DNA from: Agelas oroides
Taxonomy: Eukaryota > Porifera > Demospongiae > Agelasida > Agelasidae
Length of the DNA: 64,000 bases
Direction of reading: 5' to 3'
Assembly: GCA_949130485.1 (NCBI GenBank)
Contig: OX422183.1
Span: 15,683,812-15,747,811 of the forward strand
The notes beneath the pieces were generated by a model. The model saw only the letters and a program-made list of their open reading frames with translations, did not search any database and was not told the DNA's origin. Each line of letters begins with the position of its first letter. The first letter of the stretch is position 1. The translations under genes were made by a program, and so were the position numbers. Shown here in pieces: positions 24,872 through 36,063 of this stretch.

Positions 24872-25735
24872 GAGACGGTGTAGATGTGTCCATGTAATGT
24901 GAGTGAGACAGTGTAGATGTGTCCATGTACTGTGAGTGAGACGGTGTAGATGTGTCCATGTACTGTGAGTGAGACGGTGTAGATGTGTCCATGTACTGTG
25001 AGTGAGACGGTGTAGATGTGTCCATGTACTGTGAGTGAGACGGTGTAGATGTGTCCATGTACTGTGAGTGAGACGGTGTAGATGTGTCCATGTACTGTGA
25101 GTGAGACGGTGTAGATGTGTCCATGTACTGTGAGTGAGACGGTGTAGATGTGTCCATGTACTGTGAGTGAGACGGTGTAGATGTGTCCATGTAGTGTGAG
25201 TGAGACGGTGTAGATGTGTCCATGTAGTGTGAGTGAGACGGTGTAGATGTGTCCATGTACTGTGAGTGAGACGGTGTAGATGTGTCCATGTACTGTGAGT
25301 GAGACGGTGTAGATGTGTCCATGTACTGTGAGTGAGACGGTGTAGATGTGTCCATGTACTGTGAGTGAGACGGTGTAGATGTGTCCATGTACTGTGAGTG
25401 AGACGGTGTAGATGTGTCCATGTACTGTGAGTGAGACGGTGTAGATGTGTCCATGTACTGTGAGTGAGACGGTGTAGATGTGTCCATGTACTGTGAGTGA
25501 GACGGTGTAGATGTGTCCATGTACTGTGAGTGAGACGGTGTAGATGTGTCCATGTACTGTGAGTGAGACGGTGTAGATGTGTCCATGTACTGTGAGTGAG
25601 ACGGTGTAGATGTGTCCATGTACTGCGAGTGAGACGGTGTAGATGTGTCCATGTAATGTGAGTGAGACGGTGTAGATGTGTCCATGTACTGTGAGTGAGA
25701 TGGTGTAGATGTGTCCATGTACTGAGAATGAGACA
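24872..25735. repeat. 33-bp minisatellite, about 26 copies
   Basis: The unit gtgagtgagacggtgtagat plus gtgtccatgtact is repeated with very few changes (a gtaatg or gtagtg variant in a few units). The period is a multiple of three, so more than one minus-strand frame stays open for over 300 codons (for example an 11-residue repeat containing MDTSTPSHSQY). There is no start context, signal or splice structure, and two frames are equally open. I treat it as non-coding satellite. Confidence 0.93.
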
Positions 25736-25804
25736 ATGTGGGTGTGTACTGGGATTCAGGCACAAGGCAGTGTATCTTGTGCAGTTGTGGAGATCTAGTG
25801 GTTT

Positions 25805-25906
25805 TGTTTCTAGGCCTTCCCATTGTCCAGTTACGTAACAGTATACAAAAAAGGATACTGTGAGCGATCAAAACTGGACAGTTGGAAGGCCTGGAAAGGA
25901 GGCTTG
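25805..25906. mobile_element. Fold-back MITE, about 100 bp
   Basis: The left arm ctaggccttcccattgtcca mirrors the right arm tggacagttggaaggcctgg. Both enclose a small gtatac-containing core. It belongs to the same family as the copies at 24481 and 58147. It lies just past the minisatellite. Confidence 0.65.
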
Positions 25907-26646
25907 AGATCCAGATCTATTGTTGTATGGCTGTATGATTGAGGCCTTATAGAGCAGCTAAACTCCTGTCTGGAAGAATTCCAGTGAGATGGGGCAAGGA
26001 GGATGCTGGAGCTTCAAAAGTGCATGGTCCTGCAGATGTGGTACCGGTAGTGGGTTGGCCTAGTTATAGTGTTGCTTGCCAGTGCAAGCCAGAGCTTCCT
26101 TGGATGTGTGTGCTCTAAGAGAAAGGTTGTCTTGTCTCAGGGTGATAAATTTGGAGGCACTGTGTCTTTTAAAGTGGTGCAAAGGATTGGAAAGAGCATT
26201 TTGGGCTTAGGTAGCTTTACAAAAAAAAATAGATACTGTTGACTACAGGCATAGCTAGAGTATTGGGTGGGCAGAGGAAATCGACTTAAAATTTTGTTTG
26301 TCTCTTGACAGAGAGTTCACTCATGCAGATTTCTGTACCAAACTCGGACAATCAAGAAGGAACAAGCTCCAAGATTTCTGCTGGCATTTACAGAACTTAG
26401 CTAACTGTGAAGGTATATTTGCATCAACACTGGGTATGTGCTTATAGTATGTGCTGGCTAAATATTGTCATTGTGTTCTTTCTACTTTCTTCACAATGTG
26501 TCTAAACCTAAGAAGACCAGTAAAATTTGTGTTTCAGGGTGGCGGGATGTTACCATATTATGTTGGCTACCTCTCAGAGGTGGATGCCAGAGTGATGGCT
26601 GCTGTAGCTTGTGGTCGTTACATAGCCTAGCTACAGCTATGTATGT
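25907..26646. other. No gene recognised
   Basis: No open frame with domain content, splice-supported exon or clear repeat was seen in this stretch. Confidence 0.4.
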
Positions 26647-26841
26647 CTTGTCCTCAGTGGCGTAGCCAGGTCATTGGTATATTGGCCGGGCACCTGTGTA
26701 TGCTAGCTCTAGGGAGTCTAACAACACTAGCGCTCACGCGCACTTCGCGCGAGATCACGTAACATGAGCGGGACGAACATGGTGCTTTGGCCGGGCACGT
26801 GCCCGGCCAGGCCCGGCCTTCGCTACGCCACTGCTTGTCCT
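26647..26841. mobile_element. hAT-type MITE with 8-bp target duplication
   Basis: The element body 26655-26833 (179 bp) starts cagtggcgtagccagg and ends cttcgctacgccactg, giving inverted ends of about 16 bp. It is flanked by perfect 8-bp direct repeats cttgtcct at 26647-26654 and 26834-26841. CAGTGGCGTAGC-type ends with an 8-bp duplication are the hallmark of hAT elements. The interior is GC-rich with gcccggcc motifs and has no coding capacity. It is well preserved, so probably a fairly recent insertion. Confidence 0.92.
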
Positions 26842-27035
26842 TGTTACACTCATTCAATCATAACAAAACTTACAAAAGACTCATCATGAAGATTCTCACA
26901 ACACCCTCATAATTACCTTAACAACAAGTGTTTGATTCATACGTGTTTAGCGGTACTAGCTAGCATAAACTGTCACTAATAGCTATATAGTACTTCTCAC
27001 TAATTAGCTGTAAGTACTTTAGTTAAAGTCATTCA

Positions 27036-28223
27036 TTACTTTGTGCACACTACACATGTTACTTCTTTCTGTGTGTTGTATGGTGGGCAGGGAATTCCGA
27101 CACTGCACTTCACTTCAACATGGTAGAATAGGGCTCCATTTGTGTCTGCTATGCTGCCTGGTACTGACTGTGGAGACTGGTCCACACATTCAAATGTTGA
27201 GCGATGATGATAACGTGCTTCTGCCATGAGATACCCATAGTACTCCCGGGTCCATGATGATGGGCAGGTAATCTGTGCAGGAATCATCACAACAGTTTCT
27301 CTTGTTGAAGCATAGCACACTGCACATGGGGCATTGTGGTCATTTAAAGAACGAAGTGGGCCAGTCTCCCCGGGACCTCCAGTCTCATATTCAACTTCAT
27401 GCAAGTATGCTCGTCCACTCTGTGTCCCAGCAGTGTAGGTAGAGTACTGTGGATGCTCTGGTAGACAGAGGTAGTTTGCTCCACCTCCTTTTTCTAGATG
27501 ATTAGTTCCAGCTGCCCTTCCAGCATATAGTAGCTGTGTTCCAGAAGTGCTTGGACATGTGGTCTTACCCCACCTGGTGTATACCACACCACCAGTAGTG
27601 GGACCTGGGGGCCCTAGTGTGTGTGTGTGTGATGATGTATGGAGGTGGGGATATTCATCACAAAGTGTTAGCTAAGCTTATTGAATAATCTAGTGCAGTA
27701 TCAAAACGAATACTTCAACAAAATGAGTGGACAGCACACCTCATTGCATGCTGATATGGTTGCAAGTTTTGTCACGCTCAATATTCATTGGCAGTTTGTT
27801 GATACATTCAAGTCAGCATGCATACCTCGTGGACCAGGTGGTCCCAGCAGACCGGTGTCTCCTTTCTCTCCTTGTCTTCCATCCCGACCATCTCGACCTG
27901 GCACTCCATCCCGACCATCCCTTCCTCGGGGCCCCTGAACAGTGTATAAATTGGATGTAGTGATCGAGTTGCCACTGGTAGTGTTGAGCTGTAGAGCAGC
28001 AGCTGGGTGAAGAAAAATTTTATCCATACTTTTTGATGCAGTGACATTATTGAGGCAGTCAATTGTCATTGTGTGTGTACCAGCTGGAATTATAATGGAA
28101 TATAGTCACACACTGTACTGAACATATTTTGTGCATCCAAAATTTACACACAAGGCAAAACGTACCTGCAGCTGTACTCCAGTACAAGGCAGTGAGAAGC
28201 ACCACAGTTAGCCTGAGATCCAT
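27036..28223 (-). CDS. Short-chain (spongin-like) collagen, complete
   Basis: Three exons, 28223-28166, 28083-27826 and 27613-27036, join in phase 1 and give 297 aa. Exon 1 encodes a clean signal peptide (MDLRLTVVLLTALYWSTAA). Exon 2 encodes a noncollagenous stretch (MTIDCLNNVTASK) and then the Gly-X-Y tract (GRDGRDGVPGRDG..., GEKGDTG). The tract continues briefly into exon 3 as PPGPTTGG. The rest of exon 3 is the cysteine-rich C-terminal domain of sponge short-chain collagens, with VYTRWGKTTCPSTSGTQLLY, GGANYLCLPE, PCAVCY, REYYGYLMAE and TFECVD; I count ten cysteines in it. The family is secreted to the extracellular matrix and is linked to spongin fibres. The triple-helical tract of about 13 triplets is very short. 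Confidence 0.93.
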
Positions 28224-29370
28224 CTCTCTCCTTCAAAGTCCGACTTGTGGTACTGTGTTCTTCAACTGATGTACAATCATGCAGTTTTCTTCCTTTTATA
28301 GCCAGAGAATTAAGGAAATAGTTTTGCCAGCACCAAATGAGTATTCATTAAGCTAGTGATGCACTTTCAGACGCCTCTTTAATTTTTTACATAGATGTTT
28401 TGCATGCTAACATTCTGTTGTTCATACTAAGATGATCTTTGCACTATGACAACCTCATAGATTCTCAGGAAACATGTTTTGAAACTTGTCAAGATTTTCA
28501 GTGATGTGGTTATGTTGTGTGTGACATCACATTAACTTGGTCAAAGTTTAAAAACATGTTTTCCTAAATGCAAACTCCCAAGGCACGAATGTTCATGTGA
28601 CAAATTCTCCAGAGCATGAAATGCAAGCTAGACAAATAGCATATAATTATGTATATTATCTATATTTACTTGTCTCAGGGAGGTGGCTACAGTACTCTAG
28701 GGAATATTGGTTCTCAGCAGCATCTCTGCACATTTCAACTGTTCATTCATGCAAAAAAAATAACAAACCTTTGGTCATAACAACATTCCCTTTTTCAAGT
28801 GACGTAAAATGCAATTTCAAAACATGTTTAGCTACATCTTACAATGTTTGCATCATAGTTGCTTACCAAATTTGATTGCTACCTCCACTCCAATTAACCT
28901 TTGTGGATCTGTCAGCACCAAGTTTGCTGCCAGAGATTGTTTAGGACACATAACATCATACATACACCTCATACGTAGTCCTTTTGTAAAACTGCACCAG
29001 TATTAGTCTTGCATACTGAAGTGTTGCTACTGTTTCAAAATTGAATAGTGGGATCTGAAAACTTTTTTGATTTACAATCTTAGAGCAAATTTCATCAATG
29101 TCAAAAGCAGCTGTCATGTCAGAAACAGAACAGTAAAACAATCATACAGAAAATTAATGCAACAAATATCAGCGAAATAATAGAGCAATATATAATAGTG
29201 GGCAGACAATGAACAATACAGTACGTAAAAATGCAGATGTGTACAACAGACATAGCAACAAGGTATAGGTAGATGTGTACAACAGACATAGCAACAAGGT
29301 ATAGGTATAAGCAACTAAGGTAAACAGTGTATCTTGTACTGTGCCTACAAAGTGGAAGGCAATGTGAGTA
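28224..29370. other. Upstream region of the collagen gene; small tandem duplication
   Basis: No gene is recognised. The collagen promoter should lie just above 28223, but I could not assign a TATA or initiator element. At 29235-29305 a unit of about 33 bp (gatgtgtacaacagacatag...) is present twice. Confidence 0.45.
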
Positions 29371-29800
29371 CTAATGTTGAAGGGTAGGAGGAAGGGTGAA
29401 ATACATGTAAAACTGGAAGGTGGCTATAGAATTGTCAGGTAGTGGTACAATAATTGCTTCTGTTGCTCTGGTGGAGAGAAGATTGAGGCTAGCCAAGCTC
29501 AGCCTGGAAGTTGTTGTAGCTAGCTGGTATCCTAGTGTTTTGTAGCTAATTTGCTGCAATTTTCAGACTTGTTCATTTAAGGTTGTTTGGTGGGGGCCCC
29601 AAACGCAGGAACAATAGCCAATAGACGGGAGTTACACAGATGGATATAATGCTATCTTGGCCAACAAGATGCAAGTGGGCAAAAATAAGACCAAGCTGTT
29701 GCTTCGCTTTAGAGCAGCTCTTCTTCTAAAGTGACTTGTCCAGGGGAGGTTAGAGTGGATGGTGACTGAGGTCAACGAGTGAACAAGGCCTGAGCAATAG
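29371..29800 (-). pseudogene. LINE reverse-transcriptase C-terminal fragment, decayed
   Basis: Read on the minus strand, several frames together give the tail of a non-LTR reverse transcriptase: VTIHSNLPWTSH, then KAKQQLGLIF, then YCSCVWGPHQTTLNEQV, then a stop, then LGYQL and SLASLNLLSTRATEA. This order matches the region after the catalytic core in CR1/Jockey-type elements (KAxxxLGxxxR, RPxLEYxxxVWxPH, LxxRR). At least one in-frame stop and two frame changes are present and the catalytic part is missing. It is a dead 3' fragment. Confidence 0.65.
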
Positions 29801-30340
29801 AGGATTGAGTGAGTCCTGCAAGACTGACAAGAGGTAGCATTGTGAGGGAGGGGGCTGAACCCAATGTCTGACACTGAGCTCCACAACAGCAAACACTAGG
29901 TGGGAGTCCCACAGGGGAAACATTGGGGTGGGGGCTGGGCTCAGTCCCACAAGACTGACATGAGTTGACATTGGGTGAGGCAGTACAGGATCATAACACT
30001 AGCTACAAAATGTTGTGTTTGAAGGTAAAATTGTTTACTGCTTACTGGAAACAACATTGAATGAATGAATGGCCAGAAACAAGAAACAACATGAAGTTCT
30101 AAATCTGAACTCATTTTTGCAACTCATGCATGAATCCCTTTGTTGTATCTGAATCCATTTTATTTGACCTTGTTTGCATGATAGTTGATGTGTTTATGCA
30201 TTACATAACTATATAGAAAGGTTAATTTAATATCACACCAAGGTTTCAAGCCATAGTTGAAAGGTGTTTACTGCATAGATAATGTATCTGGAAGCACATC
30301 CAACAAATAAGGCATGCAGGTATGCATGCATGATATATTG
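29801..30340. other. Dispersed repeat, first block
   Basis: After a G-rich stretch without features, 30120-30290 contains the first copy of a dispersed unit (aatccctttgttgtatctga ... aaggtttcaagcc ... gaaaggtgtttactgcatag). Further copies are at 31000-31180 and in 34075-34845. Confidence 0.6.
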
Positions 30341-30345
30341 TGCAG

Positions 30346-30670
30346 CTAATATCCCCCCTCCCAGCTTTCTGTCAGCTTCTCTCATTCCCCCCTCCAAGCT
30401 TTCTGTCAGCTTCCACCACTTCCCCCACCCAGCTTTCCACCATGCACTTCCCCCACCCAGCTTCCATCACTTCTCCCATCCAGCTTTCCATCATTTCCCC
30501 ACCCAGCTTTCCATCACTTCCCCACCCAGCTTTCCATCACTTCCCCACCCAGCTTTCCATCATTTCCCCACCCAGCTTTCCATCATTTCCCCACCCAGCT
30601 TTCCATCATTTCCCCACCCAGCTTTCCATCATTTCCCCCGGCCACCCAGCTTTCCATCTCACTTCCCCCA
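30346..30670 (+). repeat. Pyrimidine-rich minisatellite (cccacccagctttccatcat)
   Basis: The unit ccacccagctttccatcatt plus tcc, about 21-24 bp, is repeated roughly 13 times with variants (cagctttctgtcag at the left end). All three plus frames stay open through it, which reflects a C/T-rich composition and not coding. Confidence 0.9.
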
Positions 30671-30999
30671 CTCTTGGCAGTGCAAAGCACTAATTATACA
30701 TTTACTTCTTCTTTGACGAAAGGAAAATAACATGATTCTAAATCTGTAAATCTGACCATTGTTGCTACGCATTGTATCTTAGAAGACTGAGATGAGATGA
30801 ACAGAATCCTGTTAAGGACTGTTCAAGTATGCGGCTTCACAGGCAGTCAATACAAACCATTAGATCTTTGCTGCATTTGACAGTTCGTGCAAGGTAGGGC
30901 GAAGTACTGAATAAATGAATTATTCCTTCTGTGATGAAAGGCAGAATAACATGAAGTCCTAAATCAGTAAACCTGATTACTTAACTCATTTTTGCAACT

Positions 31000-31185
31000 C
31001 AGGAATCCCTTTGTTGTATCTGAATCCATGCAGTTTATTTGATGTTGTTCGCATGTAAATATGCCATATTTGATGTGTTTATGCATCACATACATAGAAA
31101 GGTTAATTTAATATCACACCAAGGTTTCAAGCCATGGCTGAAAGGTGTTTACTGCATAGATAATGCATTTAGGCGCAGCGGTGGA
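31000..31185 (+). repeat. Dispersed repeat, second block
   Basis: It contains aatccctttgttgtatctga, catatttgatgtgtttatgc, atcacaccaaggtttcaagc and gaaaggtgtttactgcatag in the same order as the first block and as the tandem cluster at 34075-34845. Confidence 0.75.
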
Positions 31186-31329
31186 TGCTAATGCAGGCTC
31201 GAAGCTCACTGCCTCATTCCATGTGTCAACGTTTAGTGCATGAGTACATGGACAGAAATTTAGTAGTTGGTCCTGTTGAGTTAATTTGTAGCATAGGACA
31301 ACATAATATGAACAGACATTTGAATCGGT

Positions 31330-31722
31330 AGATCTTCAGTGATGTGTACTAATGATGAACCTGGACGGTGGTCTCAATATCAACCCTATTTAGGAAACCT
31401 CTCATCTCTATATGTACCCCATCACTCGACGATCGGCCCACAAACTTTGAACATGTAAGAAATCCAGTAAAAGTTAACGATGTCTCACTGTCGCAAAGAG
31501 CATCATGGAGTCAAGAACATTTCATGTTATAAGTAAAAATAGAGAAAAATGTAAAGCCAGCATTTAGCTACCAGGAAGCAAACTCAGAAGGTTTGTGGGC
31601 CGATCGTCGAGTGATGTTCATGGTGGGGTAGCTAGCTACATGCGATGATGAGAGGGTTCCTAATGGGGTTGATATTGAGACCACAGTCCAGGTTCATCAT
31701 TAGTACACATCACTGAAGATCT
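31330..31722. mobile_element. Inverted-repeat element, about 390 bp
   Basis: The left arm (agatcttcagtgatgtgtac ... cactcgacgatcggcccaca) is mirrored by the right arm (tgtgggccgatcgtcgagtg ... gtacacatcactgaagatct). The arms are about 115 bp with a few mismatches. The core includes aacatgtaagaaatccag and gaagcaaactcag, segments shared with the SINE-like unit at 36590-36780. It is non-coding. Confidence 0.85.
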
Positions 31723-31825
31723 ATTGAAATGTCTGGACTTTGAAATTGCTGTCCATCTGGGGAATATTTGTGTGTAGGAATGTATGCATGCAGGAATGTA
31801 TGCATGTATGCATCCATATATTGTG

Positions 31826-32106
31826 CAGCTACCCACCCAGCTTTCTGTCAGCTTCCATCATTCTCCCACCCAGCTTTCTGTCAGCTTCCATCATTCCCCC
31901 ACCCAGCTTTCTGTCAGGTTCCATCATCCCCTACCCAGCTTTCTGTCAGCTTCCATCACTTCCGCCACCCAGCTTTCTGTCAGCTTCCCCACCCAACTTT
32001 CCATCATTCCCCCCACCCAGTTTTCTTTCACTTCCTCCTCCCAGCTCCTCCCAGCTTTCCATCACTTTCCCCACTCCCAGCTTTCCATCATCCCCCCACT
32101 CCTGGC
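31826..32106 (+). repeat. Pyrimidine-rich minisatellite, second array
   Basis: The unit cccacccagctttctgtcag plus cttccatcattc, about 31 bp, is related to the array at 30346-30670. About nine copies with drift are present. Both arrays follow a cagctacc- or cagctaatatcc-type boundary, which suggests they are the variable interior of the same larger repeat. Confidence 0.85.
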
Positions 32107-32548
32107 CCACCCACAACCTGCTTTGATAGTTATAGTGGGCAGAGCTTACCTGTCAGCCACGCCGTTTTGCACACTGGTGGTATGCAACTGGCTGTCATCA
32201 TTTTCAACCTAGTTTCCTATGAGCTGTACATGTGAATTCAAATCTATATACCCCTACTGCTCTCCTCCTTGCACCACCCATGAAGGAAGGTGCAGCTGAG
32301 GAAGCAATGACACCTGTCAAGGCAAAGACACCAGTCGCTCTCAAGTCAAGGCCAAAAAAGGTGTGCTTGAACAGCCCTCAAAACAGGCCCACCAGGGAGG
32401 GTCCCTTCAACTGTGCCAGTCCAAGAGAGCAACAGCTGGGAGGTAATTAGAAACCATTCCTGTGGCAAGAAGAAGCCCTTTACTCAGTACGTCTGCAACT
32501 GAAATGTCCCAGGATGTGACGATGACCATGCCACAGGAGTTCACATTA

Positions 32549-33114
32549 CATTCAGGCTCATAGCCAGGATTTTCCGAAGGGAGGTTACATAGATGTCTGA
32601 TGTGTATGTATGTATGCATAAGCATACCAAATTGGGGGGGTCTGGGCCATTTTGAGCTACGTGGTCTGCAGAGTATTCCATCCAGTTTTCACTTGTATCT
32701 TATCCATGTGTGGACGTTACTAAGCCAGCTGACATGAAATTTCTACGAGAGAAAGTAGTTAGAAGAACAGTGGGGTGTTAAATTAATGGTCCAGGCTGTT
32801 CAGTTGCTGCTTCATTGTTGGCAAAAAGGACAAATTCTCGAGCGCCTGAAACGGCAATTCATTTACACACGCATTCATTAGTAGTATGTGACTTTCAATG
32901 CAGCAGCGGCTTCATCCGCCGGTCCTCAGTAACACATGTTGCACAGCCAAACTTGTTTGTGGACGGCAATGATTCTCCATGGCAGCGAGGCTAGTGGACA
33001 ACTTACAAACGGCAGGGTATTTAAAACGTATAGCTAGGCAGTGTATTAAAATCTTTTGGAGGCCAAAAGGGGGGTTCGGGTGAACCCCCTCAACCCCTGC
33101 CTATGGCCCTGACA
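32549..33114. mobile_element. Probable DNA transposon with tcaggctcatagccagg-type ends
   Basis: The left end tcaggctcatagccagg and the right end cctgcctatggccctga are imperfect inverted repeats of about 17 bp, resembling hAT/Kolobok-type termini. The interior has gggggggtctgggcc and gggttcgggtgaacc near the ends and no transposase. Target duplications are unclear. Confidence 0.5.
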
Positions 33115-34070
33115 TTGTTAACACATTTAGACAATTGCAGTTTATGTACTGTTGCTTACCCATTCAGTGAGCTATTACATGCCCGTGATACAAGAATATG
33201 TTGTATCATCATTTGGCATTAATTTTTTAGTGCACTGCTAAACAATTTACACTCATAATATACTTTCATGCACTGTGAGCAAAAATGGAGGAATGTAATG
33301 AAATTCGTACCCTTTGGAAAACCTTAACAATTTTACCACTGACTTGCCCCCAATATACAACAGGCATGCCATTTAAGTCAATTGTTTCAAGCAATTGAGC
33401 TGGAACTGTAGTTGAACAACAATGAGATTCATACCCCTTTGGGTAACCCCTTCAATTTAATCACTCTGACTTATACGTTCCCCAATATAAGACCTACCAT
33501 GGTAACTATCATGAGCTTTTACACTTACATGTATCCCATGAATGATCCGTGGGACAAGTGACTTATGCATCTCCCATGAATGATCCCTGGAAGAGGTGAC
33601 TTAAACGTTCCCATGAATTAGCCATGAAAAATTTACCCAGGAAAAGTCACTATCTGTAGGACCGAAGTTGAAACACGTGTGGCAACTTAGCTACTTCTGG
33701 TTTGTGTTTCTACCGACCATCAACGGCAGGCTGCTCACAGGCGGTACAAGTATGGACAGTGGTTGAGGTCGCTTCAGGTAAGAGCCACCATGGCATGAAC
33801 GGCACTGATAAACGCCAGATATTCAGCTCATGATTTCAGTGTAAAACTTAGTCCATGCATGTGTAGCTACATTAGCTGCCCTGGCTGGAGAAATGGCTGG
33901 CATATGTGATACTTGGCTATCTCCGGTGAGAAGTTAGCTACTTATGCGTTTTGAAATCAGTAGATAGTTTCAAATTCTGCTATATGGCATGACAAATTAG
34001 TAAACCAGCTCATTCAGGCTCGCCCCAAGATGATGAATCATCCCACTACGTAGTTAACCAATTTTTCCAC
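33115..34070. other. No gene recognised
   Basis: At about 33535-33620 the phrase cccatgaatgatcc plus gtgactta recurs two to three times (small tandem). 33640-33960 shows no feature I recognise. Confidence 0.4.
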
Positions 34071-34074
34071 TCAG

Positions 34075-34845
34075 GAATCCCTTTGTTGTATCTGAATCCA
34101 GTTATTTGACCTTGTTCGCACGTAAATATCCCATATTTGATGTGTTTATGCATCACATAGAAGGATTAATTTAATATCACACCAAGATTTCAAGTCATGG
34201 CTGAAAGGTGTTTACTGCGTAGATAATGTATCTAGGAAGCCTTTGAAGTTGTTTGCTGGGCTTCAGTAAATAGGAAGTGTTTATGCATCACATAGAAGGA
34301 TTATATAACACCAAGGTTTCAAGTCATGGCTGAAAGGTGTTTACTGCGTAGATAATGTATCTGGAAGCCTTGCCTTTGCAGTTGTTTGCTGGGCTTCAGT
34401 AAATAGGAAGTGTTTATGCATCACAGAAAGATTAATTTAATATTACACCAAGGTTTCAAGTCATGGCTGAAAGGTGTTTACTGCATAGATAATGTCTCTA
34501 GGAACCCTTTGCAGTTGTTTGCTGGGCTTCAGTAAATAGGAAGTGTGATAAGTAGGTCTGTAAAGGTGTGATGAGTAATTATTCCTTCTGTGATGAAAGG
34601 CAGAATAACATGAAGTCCTAAATCAGTAAACCTGATTTAATTAACTCATTTTTGCCACTCATGAATCCCTTTGTTGTATCTGAATCCATGCAGTTTATTT
34701 GATGTTGTTCGCACGTAAATATCCCATATTTGATGTGTTTATGCATCACATAGAAAGATTAATTTAATATCACACCAAGGTTTCAAGCCATGGCTGAAAG
34801 GTGTTTACTGCATAGATAATGTATCTAGGTGCAGCTGCTGCTATA
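34075..34845 (+). repeat. Tandem cluster of the dispersed repeat
   Basis: Four partly overlapping copies contain gtgtttatgcatcacatag, taatttaatatcacaccaag, tttcaagtcatggctgaaag and gtgtttactgc. They begin near 34075, 34280, 34410 and 34650. Two of the copies also share ttgctgggcttcagtaaata. The cluster ends about 100 bp before the start codon of the next gene, so its promoter lies in or next to repeat DNA. Confidence 0.85.
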
Positions 34846-34944
34846 AAAGAATGGTGATTTTCTTTTACAAGCTAGTGCAGAGAAGTGTGATTGCAAGAAT
34901 AGGTTCAACTTGTAGAGGAGTCAGCTAGCTACCCTTGGTCAGTT

Positions 34945-35946
34945 ATGGAGGGACAGAGTAAGTTTTAAAGCACAAGCAGAGTGCGAATGTCCTTGCATAC
35001 CATTTCAGTAGTTATTACAATGTGTGAATAGTATTGTCATAAAGGATTGCCCTATGAGGAAGGCCAGAACTGGTCATCAACTAAACATCTCCTTTTAAGT
35101 TTATCATTCTGAGATTTTGTGCATGATCATCTAAGTTTAGGTCTTTTGTTATTTGTACACATGAAGTTCTCACACCAATTTTGCTACCTGCAGGGTTGAC
35201 TGTTGCTGTGCTGTTGCTATTCATGATATCAGCTGCCACTGCATGCAAGGATGACGACATCTTTTGCTTTGAAAATTGCACTACGTCAAATGTCACACAG
35301 TTTTGTAACTGTGTGGTGGATGAGGTGGTGGCAAGAAATGATTCTGAATCCTTGAGCAATGCTACACTTGTGCAGGAATTTGAAGATCAAGCAGCATTAA
35401 TCCTGAAAACGAACCTTGGTTTCGTCTGGTGCTGCACTTTTATAATAATTCATCAGCGTGTGCCGCAAGGTAATAATGGCAGTAACATTATAGGTATCTT
35501 GAATCTCATTATTATCTTTACCTTGTTTGAACACCTCAGGTCATGTCTATATAGTGCAATTTCACTGCACTAAAGTTGATGCTAGCAGCCGGTCAGTAAT
35601 GATCACAAAATACTGGAGTTATACAAGACTTCTTGTTCCCTTCCGTAAGGAGATTATATGTGCATACATTTAACATGTTTTGTCTTCTACATAATATACA
35701 CATGCATGTACATGACTCCCTGCATATTCTTTAAACACTATAGTTCCAAATCCTCCTGGTTGTCTAAACGAACTTGCCTTTGCAAGTCCTTGCAATTGCG
35801 CTACCTCTGAAACCAGCCTGTCTGCTGTATCAGCTCAGCGTGCAGGTGATTCAGCAGGAGCAAGTTCTGCTTCTGGGACAACAGCCATGGTCTTCATCAA
35901 TGCAATCCTCACTGCAATGAGCTTCACCATGCTGTTTGTTTTCTAA
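34945..35946 (+). CDS. Small secreted, probably GPI-anchored cysteine protein
   Basis: Three exons, 34945-34957, 35194-35469 and 35744-35946, join in phase 1 and give 163 aa. The first two form the signal peptide (MEGQRLTVAVLLLFMISAAT). The mature part has two short cysteine clusters (CKDDDIFCFENC ... FCNC, and GCLNELAFASPCNC). It also has possible N-glycosylation sites (NCT, NVT, NDS, NAT). The C-terminus is a small-residue stretch (GASSASGTTA) followed by a hydrophobic end (MVFINAILTAMSFTMLFVF) with no cytoplasmic tail, as in GPI-anchored proteins. I do not recognise the family. It is probably displayed on the cell surface. The AATAAA at 36064-36069 fits its 3' end. Confidence 0.75.
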
Positions 35947-36063
35947 CTGACGTCTACTGATACAGGACATTCATATAGCTACAGCATAAGCATGTATACT
36001 CAACCATTAGTTAGCGCAAACTCTGTTTCAAGTATTTTTTCATCTGTAGCTATAGCTGCTTGT

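Noticed and set aside
24872-25735. CRISPR array (regular repeats)
   Set aside because: Units are contiguous without unique spacers, and the window is eukaryotic.
24831-25871. Open frames of 346 and 318 codons on the minus strand
   Set aside because: They are translations of a 33-bp minisatellite in two frames. They have no start context, signal or domain, and the repeat period alone explains the openness.
30282-32235. Proline/histidine-rich frames around 30.3-32.2 kb
   Set aside because: They are low-complexity pyrimidine-rich minisatellites, open in three plus frames.
32232-32450. Possible exon with a lysine- and proline-rich product
   Set aside because: A weak gtgtgc donor and no recognisable domain; it is next to a minisatellite. 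There is not enough support to call it.
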